NCBI GenBank assembly: GCA_947475795.1
Contig: CANJOX010000253.1
Location: forward strand, 1 to 5,254
Reading direction: 5' to 3'
Source of the DNA: Gemmatimonadota bacterium
GTDB taxonomy: Bacteria > Gemmatimonadota > Gemmatimonadetes > Gemmatimonadales > Gemmatimonadaceae
Length of the DNA: 5,254 bases
Positions 1-5,254 of the stretch are shown piece by piece (positions within the stretch are counted from its first letter, which is position 1; each line of letters begins with the position of its first letter). The position numbers and the translations under genes were made by a program. Below the pieces are notes generated by a model. The model saw only the letters and a list, made by a program, of their open reading frames with translations, was not told the origin of the DNA and did not search any database.

Positions 1-84
1 GGCGTGCGCGCGCTGCGGCCGGTCCTCTCCACGTCGATGCAGGATCTCTGGCAGCTGCGGCGGCTCAGTGAATCCGCCGGGTAA
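1..84 (+). CDS. C-terminal end of an unidentified protein (5' end outside window)
   Basis: Frame 1 is open from the first base to a TAA at 82-84 and gives a 27-residue tail that includes the stretch STSMQDLWQLRRLSESAG. Most codons end in G or C (for example GTG, CGC, GCG, CTG, GTC), as in the real genes of this window. The other two forward frames do not show this bias, so this is probably the true end of a + strand gene. The tail is too short to assign a family. It converges on the RCC1 lipoprotein gene, with only 12 bases between the two stop codons and no convincing terminator hairpin between them. Confidence 0.5.
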   Translation, partial: GVRALRPVLSTSMQDLWQLRRLSESAG

Positions 85-96
85 CGCCGGCAGCGG

Positions 97-1593
97 TCAG
101 GGGGTGATCGCCAGCGTCGGGGCCGGCGTGGCGCGACTGATCAGGGTGCCGTCGCCCAGCGAGCCTCGGTCGTTCTCGCCCCAGCAGTACACCGCGCCGG
201 TGGTGGTGCGCGCACACGCGTGGAGGCCGCCCACGGTCACCTCGGTGAACTTGAGGGTGCTGGCGATGCGTACCGGCAGCGGCGAAAAATCGGTCGCGGT
301 GGCGGCGCCGAGTTGCCCACGGTTGTTGATCCCGAGGCAGTACACATCCTGCTCGGCGTCGATCAAACAGGTGGACCAGTCACCGGCGGCCACGTCAATG
401 AACCGGCGGGGATCGTTCAGCAGCGTCGGCAGCGACGGGGTCTGCAGGTGGCTGCCGTAGCCCCAGCAGAGCAGGGCGCCCGTGGTGGTGAGACCGCACG
501 AGAACGTGCGACCCAGCACCAGCTTCACGAGGCGATGGCTGCCTTGCTGCACGGCGGTCGGCGTGCCGGTAAACGCGGTCGGGTTCACGACGCCATCGCC
601 GAGTTGTCCGTCGGATTGGCCACCCCAGCAGTAGGCTGCGCCTGCCTGGGTGAGGCCGCAGGTGTGCGTGCCGCCTACCGCCGTGGACACGAACCGGAGG
701 GCGCCCTGCGGCACCGGCGTCGGTGTGCTGGTGAAGACCACGCTCGGATCGAGCCCGAGAATCTGGCCACCGTTCGACCCCCAGCAGTAGGCCTGGCCGG
801 TTGAGATCAGGCCGCAGGTGTGCGCCGAGCGCGAGGACGTGGAGAGCGAGACGAAGGTGTGCCCGCCAGTGACCGCCGTGGGTTCGAACACGACGCCCAC
901 GGCCGTGCTCCCGGTGCCACCCTGACCACCGGCGTTTTCCCCCCAGCAGAAGGCCCGTCCGGCGGCGTTTAAGCCGCAATGGAAAATGCCACCCGACGTG
1001 ATGCTGACCAAGGGTACGTTGCCCACCGTCCGCGCGGGTGCGGCCGAGTACGCCGGCACGTCGCCGACGGCGCCGAGTCCGAGCGCCGAGTAATCATTTG
1101 ACCCCCAGCAGGAGGCGACACCGGTGACGCTGCCCAGCGCGCAGGTGTGCCCCCACGAGTATCCGGACCCTCCCGCCGCGATGGTCACCCCCTCGCGCGC
1201 GCCGCGCACCAGGGCGGTGCCCGCCAGCGGCAGGACGCCACCCGTTTCAGCCACGATGGTGGCCGCCCCCGAGGCGGAGAGCAGGGTGACCAGACCAGTC
1301 TTGGATACCGTGGCCACCGCAGGATTGGTGCTGCGCCACTTCACCGATATGCCGCTCACGGGTACGCCGTTCTGGTCGTACGCCGTGGCGGTGGCCTGCT
1401 GGGTCCATCCCACCCGGAGTACGTGCGTCCGGGGCGTGACTTCGAGTCGGGTCGGGGTGGCCGGAACCGGCTTACCTTTGGCCAATACCGGCTCGAAGTC
1501 CGGTACGGTGGCGGGGTCGGCGCAGGCGGTGGCGGTGAGGAGCGTAGCGAGCAGCAGTCTGCCGCCGGCAACAGCGAGGAACGAGCGGGGCAT
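97..1593 (-). CDS. Predicted lipoprotein with BIG2 Ig-like domain and seven RCC1-type repeats
   Basis: This is a 498-aa exported protein. Residues 1-24 form a signal peptide: an Arg near the start, a hydrophobic LLLATLLTATA core, then Cys24 in a lipobox-like ATAC. The -3 residue is Ala rather than the usual Leu, so lipidation is likely but not certain. Residues about 47-130 match a BIG2-type Ig-like domain (VKWRSTNPAVATVS, then TGLVTLLSASGAATI). Residues about 140-495 hold seven RCC1-type units with the signature HTCGL...G..YCWG....GQLGDG, consistent with a seven-bladed beta-propeller. The 15 cysteines are the lipobox Cys plus seven pairs, one per repeat: 151/162, 206/216, 260/270, 312/322, 366/376, 409/419, 460/470. 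RCC1-fold propellers usually bind partner molecules, and no catalytic residues are visible. The ATG at 1591-1593 is the only usable start, since no ATG, GTG or TTG lies in frame before the upstream TAG. There is no Shine-Dalgarno-like sequence. The gene follows the large regulator in the same direction after 148 bases. The specific ligand is unknown. Confidence 0.93.
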   Translation of the reverse strand: MPRSFLAVAGGRLLLATLLTATACADPATVPDFEPVLAKGKPVPATPTRLEVTPRTHVLRVGWTQQATATAYDQNGVPVSGISVKWRSTNPAVATVSKTGLVTLLSASGAATIVAETGGVLPLAGTALVRGAREGVTIAAGGSGYSWGHTCALGSVTGVASCWGSNDYSALGLGAVGDVPAYSAAPARTVGNVPLVSITSGGIFHCGLNAAGRAFCWGENAGGQGGTGSTAVGVVFEPTAVTGGHTFVSLSTSSRSAHTCGLISTGQAYCWGSNGGQILGLDPSVVFTSTPTPVPQGALRFVSTAVGGTHTCGLTQAGAAYCWGGQSDGQLGDGVVNPTAFTGTPTAVQQGSHRLVKLVLGRTFSCGLTTTGALLCWGYGSHLQTPSLPTLLNDPRRFIDVAAGDWSTCLIDAEQDVYCLGINNRGQLGAATATDFSPLPVRIASTLKFTEVTVGGLHACARTTTGAVYCWGENDRGSLGDGTLISRATPAPTLAITP

Positions 1594-1652
1594 GAGCGTG
1601 ACGTGAGGGCGTGAACTGGCAACAGTGTGAGCCTCGAACGTGCACGGTGGGT

Positions 1653-1692
1653 GTGAAAAAGCTGTGAGCGTCGGCTAACGTGGGGGTGAACG
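1653..1692. promoter_or_regulatory. GTGA-cored direct repeats in 11-bp phase (candidate SARP operator)
   Basis: On the + strand, GTGAAAA (1653-1659), GTGAGCG (1664-1670) and GTGAACG (1686-1692) are spaced 11 and 22 bases apart. A degenerate GCTAACG (1674-1680) sits between the last two, one base out of phase. Read toward the lipoprotein gene they are TTTTCAC, CGCTCAC and CGTTCAC. SARP-family regulators are known to bind heptameric direct repeats at 11-bp spacing just upstream of the promoters they activate. A SARP-type gene lies immediately upstream and the lipoprotein start is 60 bases downstream, so this could be its operator. Further GTGA copies at 1598, 1603, 1611 and 1627 make the whole spacer rich in this core, which may also be chance in GC-rich DNA. 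No good -10 box follows. Confidence 0.3.
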
Positions 1693-1749
1693 GCGACTCA
1701 GGCGGGACAATCGGTGTAACCCCGGTCATCCGGCACGCCGTTCACTCCC
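1682..1749. repeat. 14-bp near-perfect inverted repeat across the regulator stop codon
   Basis: The arms are 1682-1695 (GGGGGTGAACGGCG) and 1736-1749 (CGCCGTTCACTCCC). They are fully complementary over the inner 10 bp (1686-1695 with 1736-1745). The next position is a G/T mismatch and the outer three bases pair. The loop is 40 bases and contains a small CCGG-TCAT-CCGG hairpin. The TGA stop of the regulator (1742-1744) lies inside one arm. On the transcribed (-) strand RNA the odd position is an A-C mismatch, while on + strand RNA it would be a G-U pair. No T-run follows directly, so it is not a textbook intrinsic terminator. It may be an attenuating or protective 3' structure, or a protein-binding dyad, since one arm contains one of the GTGA heptamers. 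Confidence 0.5.
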
Positions 1750-4700
1750 CGGCCGTGACCTCGATCTCGATCGTGGTGCCGAGAATCGTGGTGCGCTCCT
1801 CGCGCCGCGCGCGTTGCCCGGGATAGCGCGTGCGCTCCGATGGTGCGACCGCGATTACGCGCGGCCACGCGAGCCACCCCTGCGTATCCAGCTGCGCCCA
1901 CTGCGCGGGGCCGAGGTCGGCCAGATCGTCGCCATTGTTCCACACGGGATCGGCCAGCGTCCAGTTGGTGCGGCTCGCGATGTACTTCATCTCGGTCTCA
2001 GGGGCGGCCACGATCAGAATCCGGTACCGGCCGGGACGCGTGGGTGCCACGAACCGGCGTCCCGTCACCGCGTCGCGGAATGGCACGGTGCCGACCTGAT
2101 CGCCGTGCGAGGGGGGCGTATCGAGGGCCAGCCAGTTGCTGGTGCGGTCACCCCACTGCGCCACGGCACCCAGCAGCACGGCCGAGGCTCGAAAGGCGGT
2201 GATGGTCCGCAACACCAGCGCGCCATCGATCACGGCCCCGGGTGACACGCGCACGGTGCGGTGCGCGCGGTCCACGGCCTGCGCGTTCAGCGTCCCACTC
2301 TGCAAGTGGATGGCGTGCAGGACCACGGGATTCACGGCGTCGTGAATGGCGTAGAGCACCCGCGTGCGCACCGGCGGCAGCGTGCCGGCGCGGACTTCCA
2401 GCTGGAAGGCCCCCGAGCCATCGAGTGCGAGATCGGTGAACCGCACCGAGCCGGCGGATACCGGTCGGGTACGTGTCCCGCGCAGGGCGAGCACCCCCTT
2501 CTGCACCACCAGCGACACCGTGGCCGTGGCGGGGCCACGCGAGGTGCGCGCGCCGCGCTGGTCGAGGAGCTCAGCGTCGAGCGGCACGGCAATCGGCGCC
2601 GGCACCCCCCGCTCCGTGTCATCGGGTGGCCACAGAAATCCCGCCGAGTGCGCGGGTTCCCGCAGCGCCAGCGTGCGGGCGGCGGGCGTGCGCAGCGCAA
2701 ATGCGGCCGCGCCCACCAACACCACGGCCGCGCCCGCGAGGCGCGCGAGCGGACGCACCCACGTGGTCCCACGCCACCACGGTTCGAAGGGTCTCACCTC
2801 GACCGCGAGCGCGCGGACGGATTCGATCGTCGTCTCGGTGGCGTCGCGTCCGAGAAACGCCTCGGCCGCTGCGACCGGATCACGCCACCACCCTCGCCGT
2901 CCCTCGACCACCAACCAGCGGCGGAAGGCCTGCCGTGCCGCGCGGTCGCCGGCCGAGGAGAGCAGGCGTCCGGCCAGCCGCAGCATGCGCGGCTCGGGGG
3001 CCGCGCCGAGCAGCAGGGCGTGCCCCAGACGGCGGGCCACGTCGCGGCGCAGCTCCGGGGACGCCGATGACAACACCGTCTCCGCGATCCGGTCGTGGGC
3101 CACCTCCCAGAGATCGCCGCCGCCGTGCACGAGCACGCCGCGGCGTTCGAGGTCGTCGCACACGTCGCGTCCGCTCCCGTCTACGGAGCCGTGCACCACC
3201 ATGCGCTCGAGCAGCGCCTGCGGTAACGGTGTACCGGCGAGGGCCGCCGCCAGCAGGACGGCCATGCCGTCGTCGGGGAGCGCCCGCAGCAGGTCGTCGA
3301 GCACGCGACCCTGATGCCACAGGCGGAGCAGCGCGGCGTCGTCGTGCGCCTGCCATGTGCCGTGGGTGATGGACAGCAGACCGCGCTGCATGCTGAGCGC
3401 GAGCGACACGGTGGCGAGCAGTGGCACGCCCCCGGAGGCGCGGAAGAGCGCCCGCCCCCAGCTGGATTCGCAATCGGTCGGCAACGCGGCGATGCTCTCC
3501 AGCCATCGCACCAGATCGGCGCCGTCGAGATGCGGTAACTCCACCACGCTGCCGTGCGCGATGCTGAACTCCAGCCGGCGCAACGGACGCGAGGCGAGCA
3601 ACAGCAGCACCGGCGACTCGGTCAGCCGCTCGACGAGGCTCGCGAGCACGGTGCGGGACGCTTCGTCCACCCAGTGCAGGTCGTCCACTACGATGGCGAG
3701 CGGTGTTTCGTCGGCCACGACGCGCACTAACTCGTGCAGCGCGAGCGAGCGCACGCGCAACGCATCCGCCCCGGAGCGCTCCAGCGTGGCGGCGCCCCGG
3801 AAGGTGTTGGAGAGCACCGGGGCGATTTCCACGAGCGCGGCGGCGCTGGCCGGCGACACGCCAAGCGCTCCCGGGAACTCGGCCAACCGCTCCGCCAGCG
3901 CGGCCACGAACGCGTACGCGATGTCGCGGTCGCCGGAGCGTGCCCGCACGGACACGAGTCCGGCGGCGTTGGACACCAGCAGGTCGCGCGCGTGGTCGAG
4001 CAGTCGCGTCTTCCCCAATCCCGCGACGCCGCGCACCAGCATGACGCGTCCGTGGCCACGCTGAGCCAGTCGCCACGCGTCCAGGACGCTGCGCAGGATC
4101 TCCTCGCGCCCCACCAGCGCACCGGCGAGCGGCCCCTGGGTCGGCGCGGCGCCGTTGGTGATCGGGTCGGGGGAGATCGCCGGCGATGACACCGCCGGTG
4201 TCGTGGTGCCGCTGGCCCGCGCCTCGAGGCGTTGCAGCAGGGCGTCGAAGGCCGGATCAGGCGCGCGCTCCATCCCGCCCTCGCGGGCCAGGCGTATCCG
4301 CAAGGCGTCCGCTTCGGCGCGCGCGTCCACCCGGTCGCCGTGCAGGAGCAGCGCATCGATGAGCAACCGCCAGTGGACAGCGCGCCCGGGGTCGGCATCG
4401 CGAAGCCGGCGCGCCTCGCCGATCGCCTGCACCGTGCGACCGCCGGCGAGGTGCCCACGGACGCTGGCGTCCATGGCGGTGATCCACTTCAGCCGCAGGC
4501 GCTGCCGCTCGCCGTCCGCCCAGCGATCGAACTCGCCGCCGCCGGCGACGGCGAAGTCCGGGATGAAGTCCCCCCGATACAGCGCGAGCGCGTCGGCGTG
4601 CCGTCCATCGGCGACCGCGCGCTCGAACTGCACGCAGTCGATGGCGAGGTCGGCGTGGAGTCCGACGACGCCGTCGGCCATCGACATGGCCTCGGCGCCC

Positions 4701-4930
4701 AGCCGCTGCCGCAGCGCCCACACGGTCTGCCGCAGGGTGGCGCGCGCCCGCTCGGGGTCTGCCTTGCCCCAGAGGAGATCGATCAGATGGTCGCGCGTGG
4801 CGCGCTGTCCGGGGCGTAACGCCAGATACAGCAGCAACGCCAGCGGCTTCCGTGGCCCGAGGAGACGATCACCCGGGTCGGGACCGGCGCGCTCGACGAC
4901 ATCGAACGTACCGAGGGTGCGCAACAGCAT
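1742..4930 (-). CDS. Membrane-anchored BTAD/SARP-type regulator with AAA ATPase and extracytoplasmic C-terminal domain
   Basis: This is a 1062-aa predicted transcriptional regulator. Residues 1-95 are an OmpR/SARP-type winged helix (LRTLGTFDV at the start, then RATRDHLIDLLW and the recognition-helix region RATLRQTVWALRQRLG). Residues about 97-238 are the helical BTAD domain (CVQFERAV, ADALALYRGDFIPDF, FDRWADGERQRLRL). A Pro/Thr/Ser-rich linker spans 239-265. Residues about 270-530 are an AAA/STAND ATPase with Walker A GVAGLGKT (301-308) and Walker B IVVDDLHWVD (413-422). A winged-helix-like region (545-640, including WEVAHDRIAETVL) and helices to about 715 follow. Residues about 729-747 (RLAGAAVVLVGAAAFAL) form a single transmembrane segment. 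Residues 775-860 resemble a bacterial Ig-like domain, and 861-1062 is a beta-rich domain I do not recognise. DNA binding places the N-terminus in the cytoplasm, so the last 315 residues should be outside. The ATG at 4928-4930 is the only usable start; it opens directly into the first strand of the winged helix and has no Shine-Dalgarno sequence. AfsR-like C-terminal TPR repeats are not obvious. The regulatory targets are unknown. Confidence 0.93.
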   Translation of the reverse strand: MLLRTLGTFDVVERAGPDPGDRLLGPRKPLALLLYLALRPGQRATRDHLIDLLWGKADPERARATLRQTVWALRQRLGAEAMSMADGVVGLHADLAIDCVQFERAVADGRHADALALYRGDFIPDFAVAGGGEFDRWADGERQRLRLKWITAMDASVRGHLAGGRTVQAIGEARRLRDADPGRAVHWRLLIDALLLHGDRVDARAEADALRIRLAREGGMERAPDPAFDALLQRLEARASGTTTPAVSSPAISPDPITNGAAPTQGPLAGALVGREEILRSVLDAWRLAQRGHGRVMLVRGVAGLGKTRLLDHARDLLVSNAAGLVSVRARSGDRDIAYAFVAALAERLAEFPGALGVSPASAAALVEIAPVLSNTFRGAATLERSGADALRVRSLALHELVRVVADETPLAIVVDDLHWVDEASRTVLASLVERLTESPVLLLLASRPLRRLEFSIAHGSVVELPHLDGADLVRWLESIAALPTDCESSWGRALFRASGGVPLLATVSLALSMQRGLLSITHGTWQAHDDAALLRLWHQGRVLDDLLRALPDDGMAVLLAAALAGTPLPQALLERMVVHGSVDGSGRDVCDDLERRGVLVHGGGDLWEVAHDRIAETVLSSASPELRRDVARRLGHALLLGAAPEPRMLRLAGRLLSSAGDRAARQAFRRWLVVEGRRGWWRDPVAAAEAFLGRDATETTIESVRALAVEVRPFEPWWRGTTWVRPLARLAGAAVVLVGAAAFALRTPAARTLALREPAHSAGFLWPPDDTERGVPAPIAVPLDAELLDQRGARTSRGPATATVSLVVQKGVLALRGTRTRPVSAGSVRFTDLALDGSGAFQLEVRAGTLPPVRTRVLYAIHDAVNPVVLHAIHLQSGTLNAQAVDRAHRTVRVSPGAVIDGALVLRTITAFRASAVLLGAVAQWGDRTSNWLALDTPPSHGDQVGTVPFRDAVTGRRFVAPTRPGRYRILIVAAPETEMKYIASRTNWTLADPVWNNGDDLADLGPAQWAQLDTQGWLAWPRVIAVAPSERTRYPGQRARREERTTILGTTIEIEVTAGE
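2690..2746 (-). other. Single transmembrane segment within the regulator (residues 729-747)
   Basis: About 18 residues are uninterrupted by charge (LAGAAVVLVGAAAFAL at the core). They are flanked by Arg720, Arg726 and Arg730 on the N-terminal side and Arg747, Arg752 and Arg757 on the other. It is the only hydrophobic run of this length without charged residues that is not explained by a strand or helix of the ATPase. Positive charge on both sides leaves orientation undecided by charge alone. The DNA-binding and ATPase modules require the N-terminal side to be cytoplasmic. Confidence 0.75.
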
Positions 4931-4973
4931 GCGGGAAGTCAGTATCCGGGAAGGCGGACGGGTGGTCTTTGGT

Positions 4974-5003
4974 TTGTGAAGCGTACCCGTCCACCATCAA
5001 AAT
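4974..5003 (+). promoter_or_regulatory. Weak candidate promoter for the VOC gene
   Basis: TTGTGA (4974-4979) matches TTGACA at 4 of 6 positions. CAAAAT (4998-5003) matches TATAAT at 4 of 6 positions. The spacer is 18 bases. Transcription would start about 50 bases before the VOC start codon. The -10 overlaps the phased repeats assigned to the divergent regulator, so regulator binding would be expected to affect both genes. Matches of this quality occur by chance, so this is tentative. Confidence 0.2.
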
Positions 5004-5024
5004 GGCGTCAAAACCCTGTTTAAT
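4996..5024. promoter_or_regulatory. Phased TTTTGAY direct repeats upstream of the regulator gene (candidate autoregulatory site)
   Basis: On the - strand, TTTTGAC (5013-5007) and TTTTGAT (5002-4996) are separated by exactly 4 bases, giving an 11-bp period. A weaker ATTAAAC (5024-5018) sits one more 11-bp step upstream and matches at 4 of 7 positions. The repeats contain TTGACG and TTGATG, which resemble -35 boxes for the regulator gene, whose ATG is about 65 bases further on. Heptamer-plus-4 spacing overlapping a -35 is the known arrangement of SARP binding sites, so autoregulation is plausible. The outer flanks also form a CATCAA/TTGATG dyad (4995-5000 with 5024-5029). No strong -10 is visible at the expected distance. 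Confidence 0.35.
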
Positions 5025-5041
5025 TGATGCGCGTGGTTTGA

Positions 5042-5063
5042 CTCCCCTCTTCCTCCCCTCCTC
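5042..5063 (+). other. 22-base pyrimidine tract directly before the VOC start codon
   Basis: Every base from 5042 to 5063 is C or T, and the ATG follows at 5064. There is therefore no purine-rich ribosome-binding site in the normal position for the VOC gene. On the opposite strand the tract reads like a strong Shine-Dalgarno sequence, but no gene starts there in that direction. Confidence 0.6.
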
Positions 5064-5254
5064 ATGCGCCCGCCGCGTACCGCTGGGGCCGAACTGGCCC
5101 GCCCATTCCTCCCCGCCACGGATTTCGAGCAGTCCAAGCGCTTCTACCTCGCACTCGGCTTCGAGCTGCTGCTCGACAGCGAGGTGGCGATTTTCGGGGT
5201 CGGTGCCGGCGGGTTCATCCTGCAGCGCTACCAGCAGCCGACGTTCGCCGAGCA
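5064..5254 (+). CDS. VOC-family (glyoxalase/bleomycin-resistance fold) protein, N-terminal part
   Basis: An ATG opens a frame that runs off the window end after 63 complete codons. After a short lead, the sequence ARPFLPATDFEQSKRFYLAL continues GFELLLDSEVAIFGVG and GGFILQRYQQP. This is the typical first beta-alpha-beta-beta-beta module of the VOC superfamily: the D-F-x-x-S-x-x-F-Y-x-x-L-G-F helix followed by strands ending in a buried FILQ. Members include dioxygenases, glyoxalase I and antibiotic-binding proteins, and the subtype cannot be told from this fragment. Metal ligands are not recognisable in the visible part. The start is fixed by an in-frame TGA at 5025-5027 with no other start codon between. 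It is transcribed divergently from the regulator, 133 bases away. Whether it is a regulatory target is unknown. Confidence 0.88.
   Translation, partial: MRPPRTAGAELARPFLPATDFEQSKRFYLALGFELLLDSEVAIFGVGAGGFILQRYQQPTFAE

Noticed and set aside
85..128. CGCCGGC (85-91) and GCCGGCG (122-128) as a terminator for the convergent genes
   Set aside because: The arms are only 7 bp around a self-complementary GCCGGC core, the loop is 30 bases, there is no T-run, and it lies mostly inside the lipoprotein coding region.
1639..1646. Palindrome CGTGCACG as an operator
   Set aside because: It is only 8 bp, does not extend on either side, and such palindromes are common in GC-rich DNA.
2880..4076. 398-codon - strand frame overlapping the regulator
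   Set aside because: Same-strand out-of-frame shadow rich in Arg/Ala/Gly with no recognisable motif, while the overlapping frame carries Walker A and B motifs.
1742..4930. Assignment as a classical AfsR or as a LuxR-type LAL regulator
   Set aside because: There is no obvious C-terminal TPR array and no C-terminal LuxR helix-turn-helix. The DNA-binding domain is N-terminal and the C-terminus looks membrane-anchored and beta-rich.
4155..4979. 274-codon + strand open frame opposite the regulator, and similar long frames at 2364-3314 and 2473-3369
   Set aside because: They lie antisense to a protein with clear domains and are low-complexity Arg/Ser/Ala/Pro-rich, as expected for shadows in GC-rich DNA.
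5042..5063. Strong Shine-Dalgarno-like sequence on the - strand
   Set aside because: No start codon with an open frame follows on that strand; the next - strand gene starts more than 100 bases away.

Overview
The window is strongly GC-rich, with G or C at nearly every third codon position in the real genes and long spurious open frames opposite them. The gene content suggests an environmental, diderm, high-GC bacterium: a very large BTAD/SARP-type regulator with an AAA ATPase, next to an exported Ig-like plus RCC1-repeat lipoprotein. My best guess is Gemmatimonadota. This is inferred from family knowledge and overall style; there is no rRNA or other marker gene to prove it.

Layout, left to right. 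(1) Positions 1-84, + strand: the last 27 codons of an unidentified gene. (2) 97-1593, - strand: a 498-aa predicted lipoprotein with a BIG2-type Ig-like domain followed by seven RCC1-type repeats, converging on gene 1 with a 12-base gap. (3) 1594-1741: a 148-base spacer holding a cluster of GTGA-cored repeats, several in 11-bp phase. A near-perfect 14-bp inverted repeat spans it and also covers the stop codon of the next gene. (4) 1742-4930, - strand: a 1062-aa regulator reading winged helix, BTAD, AAA ATPase, helical/winged-helix region, one transmembrane segment, Ig-like domain, and an unrecognised C-terminal domain. (5) 4931-5063: a 133-base divergent intergenic region with an 11-bp-phased TTTTGAY repeat pair and a 22-base pyrimidine tract. 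(6) 5064 to the window end, + strand: the start of a VOC (glyoxalase/bleomycin-resistance fold) protein.

How they may work together (inference): the regulator looks like a single-chain membrane-anchored transcription factor, comparable in principle to CadC/ToxR. It has DNA-binding and ATPase modules in the cytoplasm and about 315 residues outside. The RCC1 lipoprotein gene lies just downstream in the same direction and would act on the same side of the membrane as the regulator's C-terminal part. Both regions where the regulator might bind, its own upstream region and the spacer before the lipoprotein gene, carry heptamers of similar sequence at 11-bp spacing. That is the architecture known for SARP operators. 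This sensor-regulator/lipoprotein pair is the most interesting content here. No RNA genes, CRISPR arrays or mobile elements were seen.
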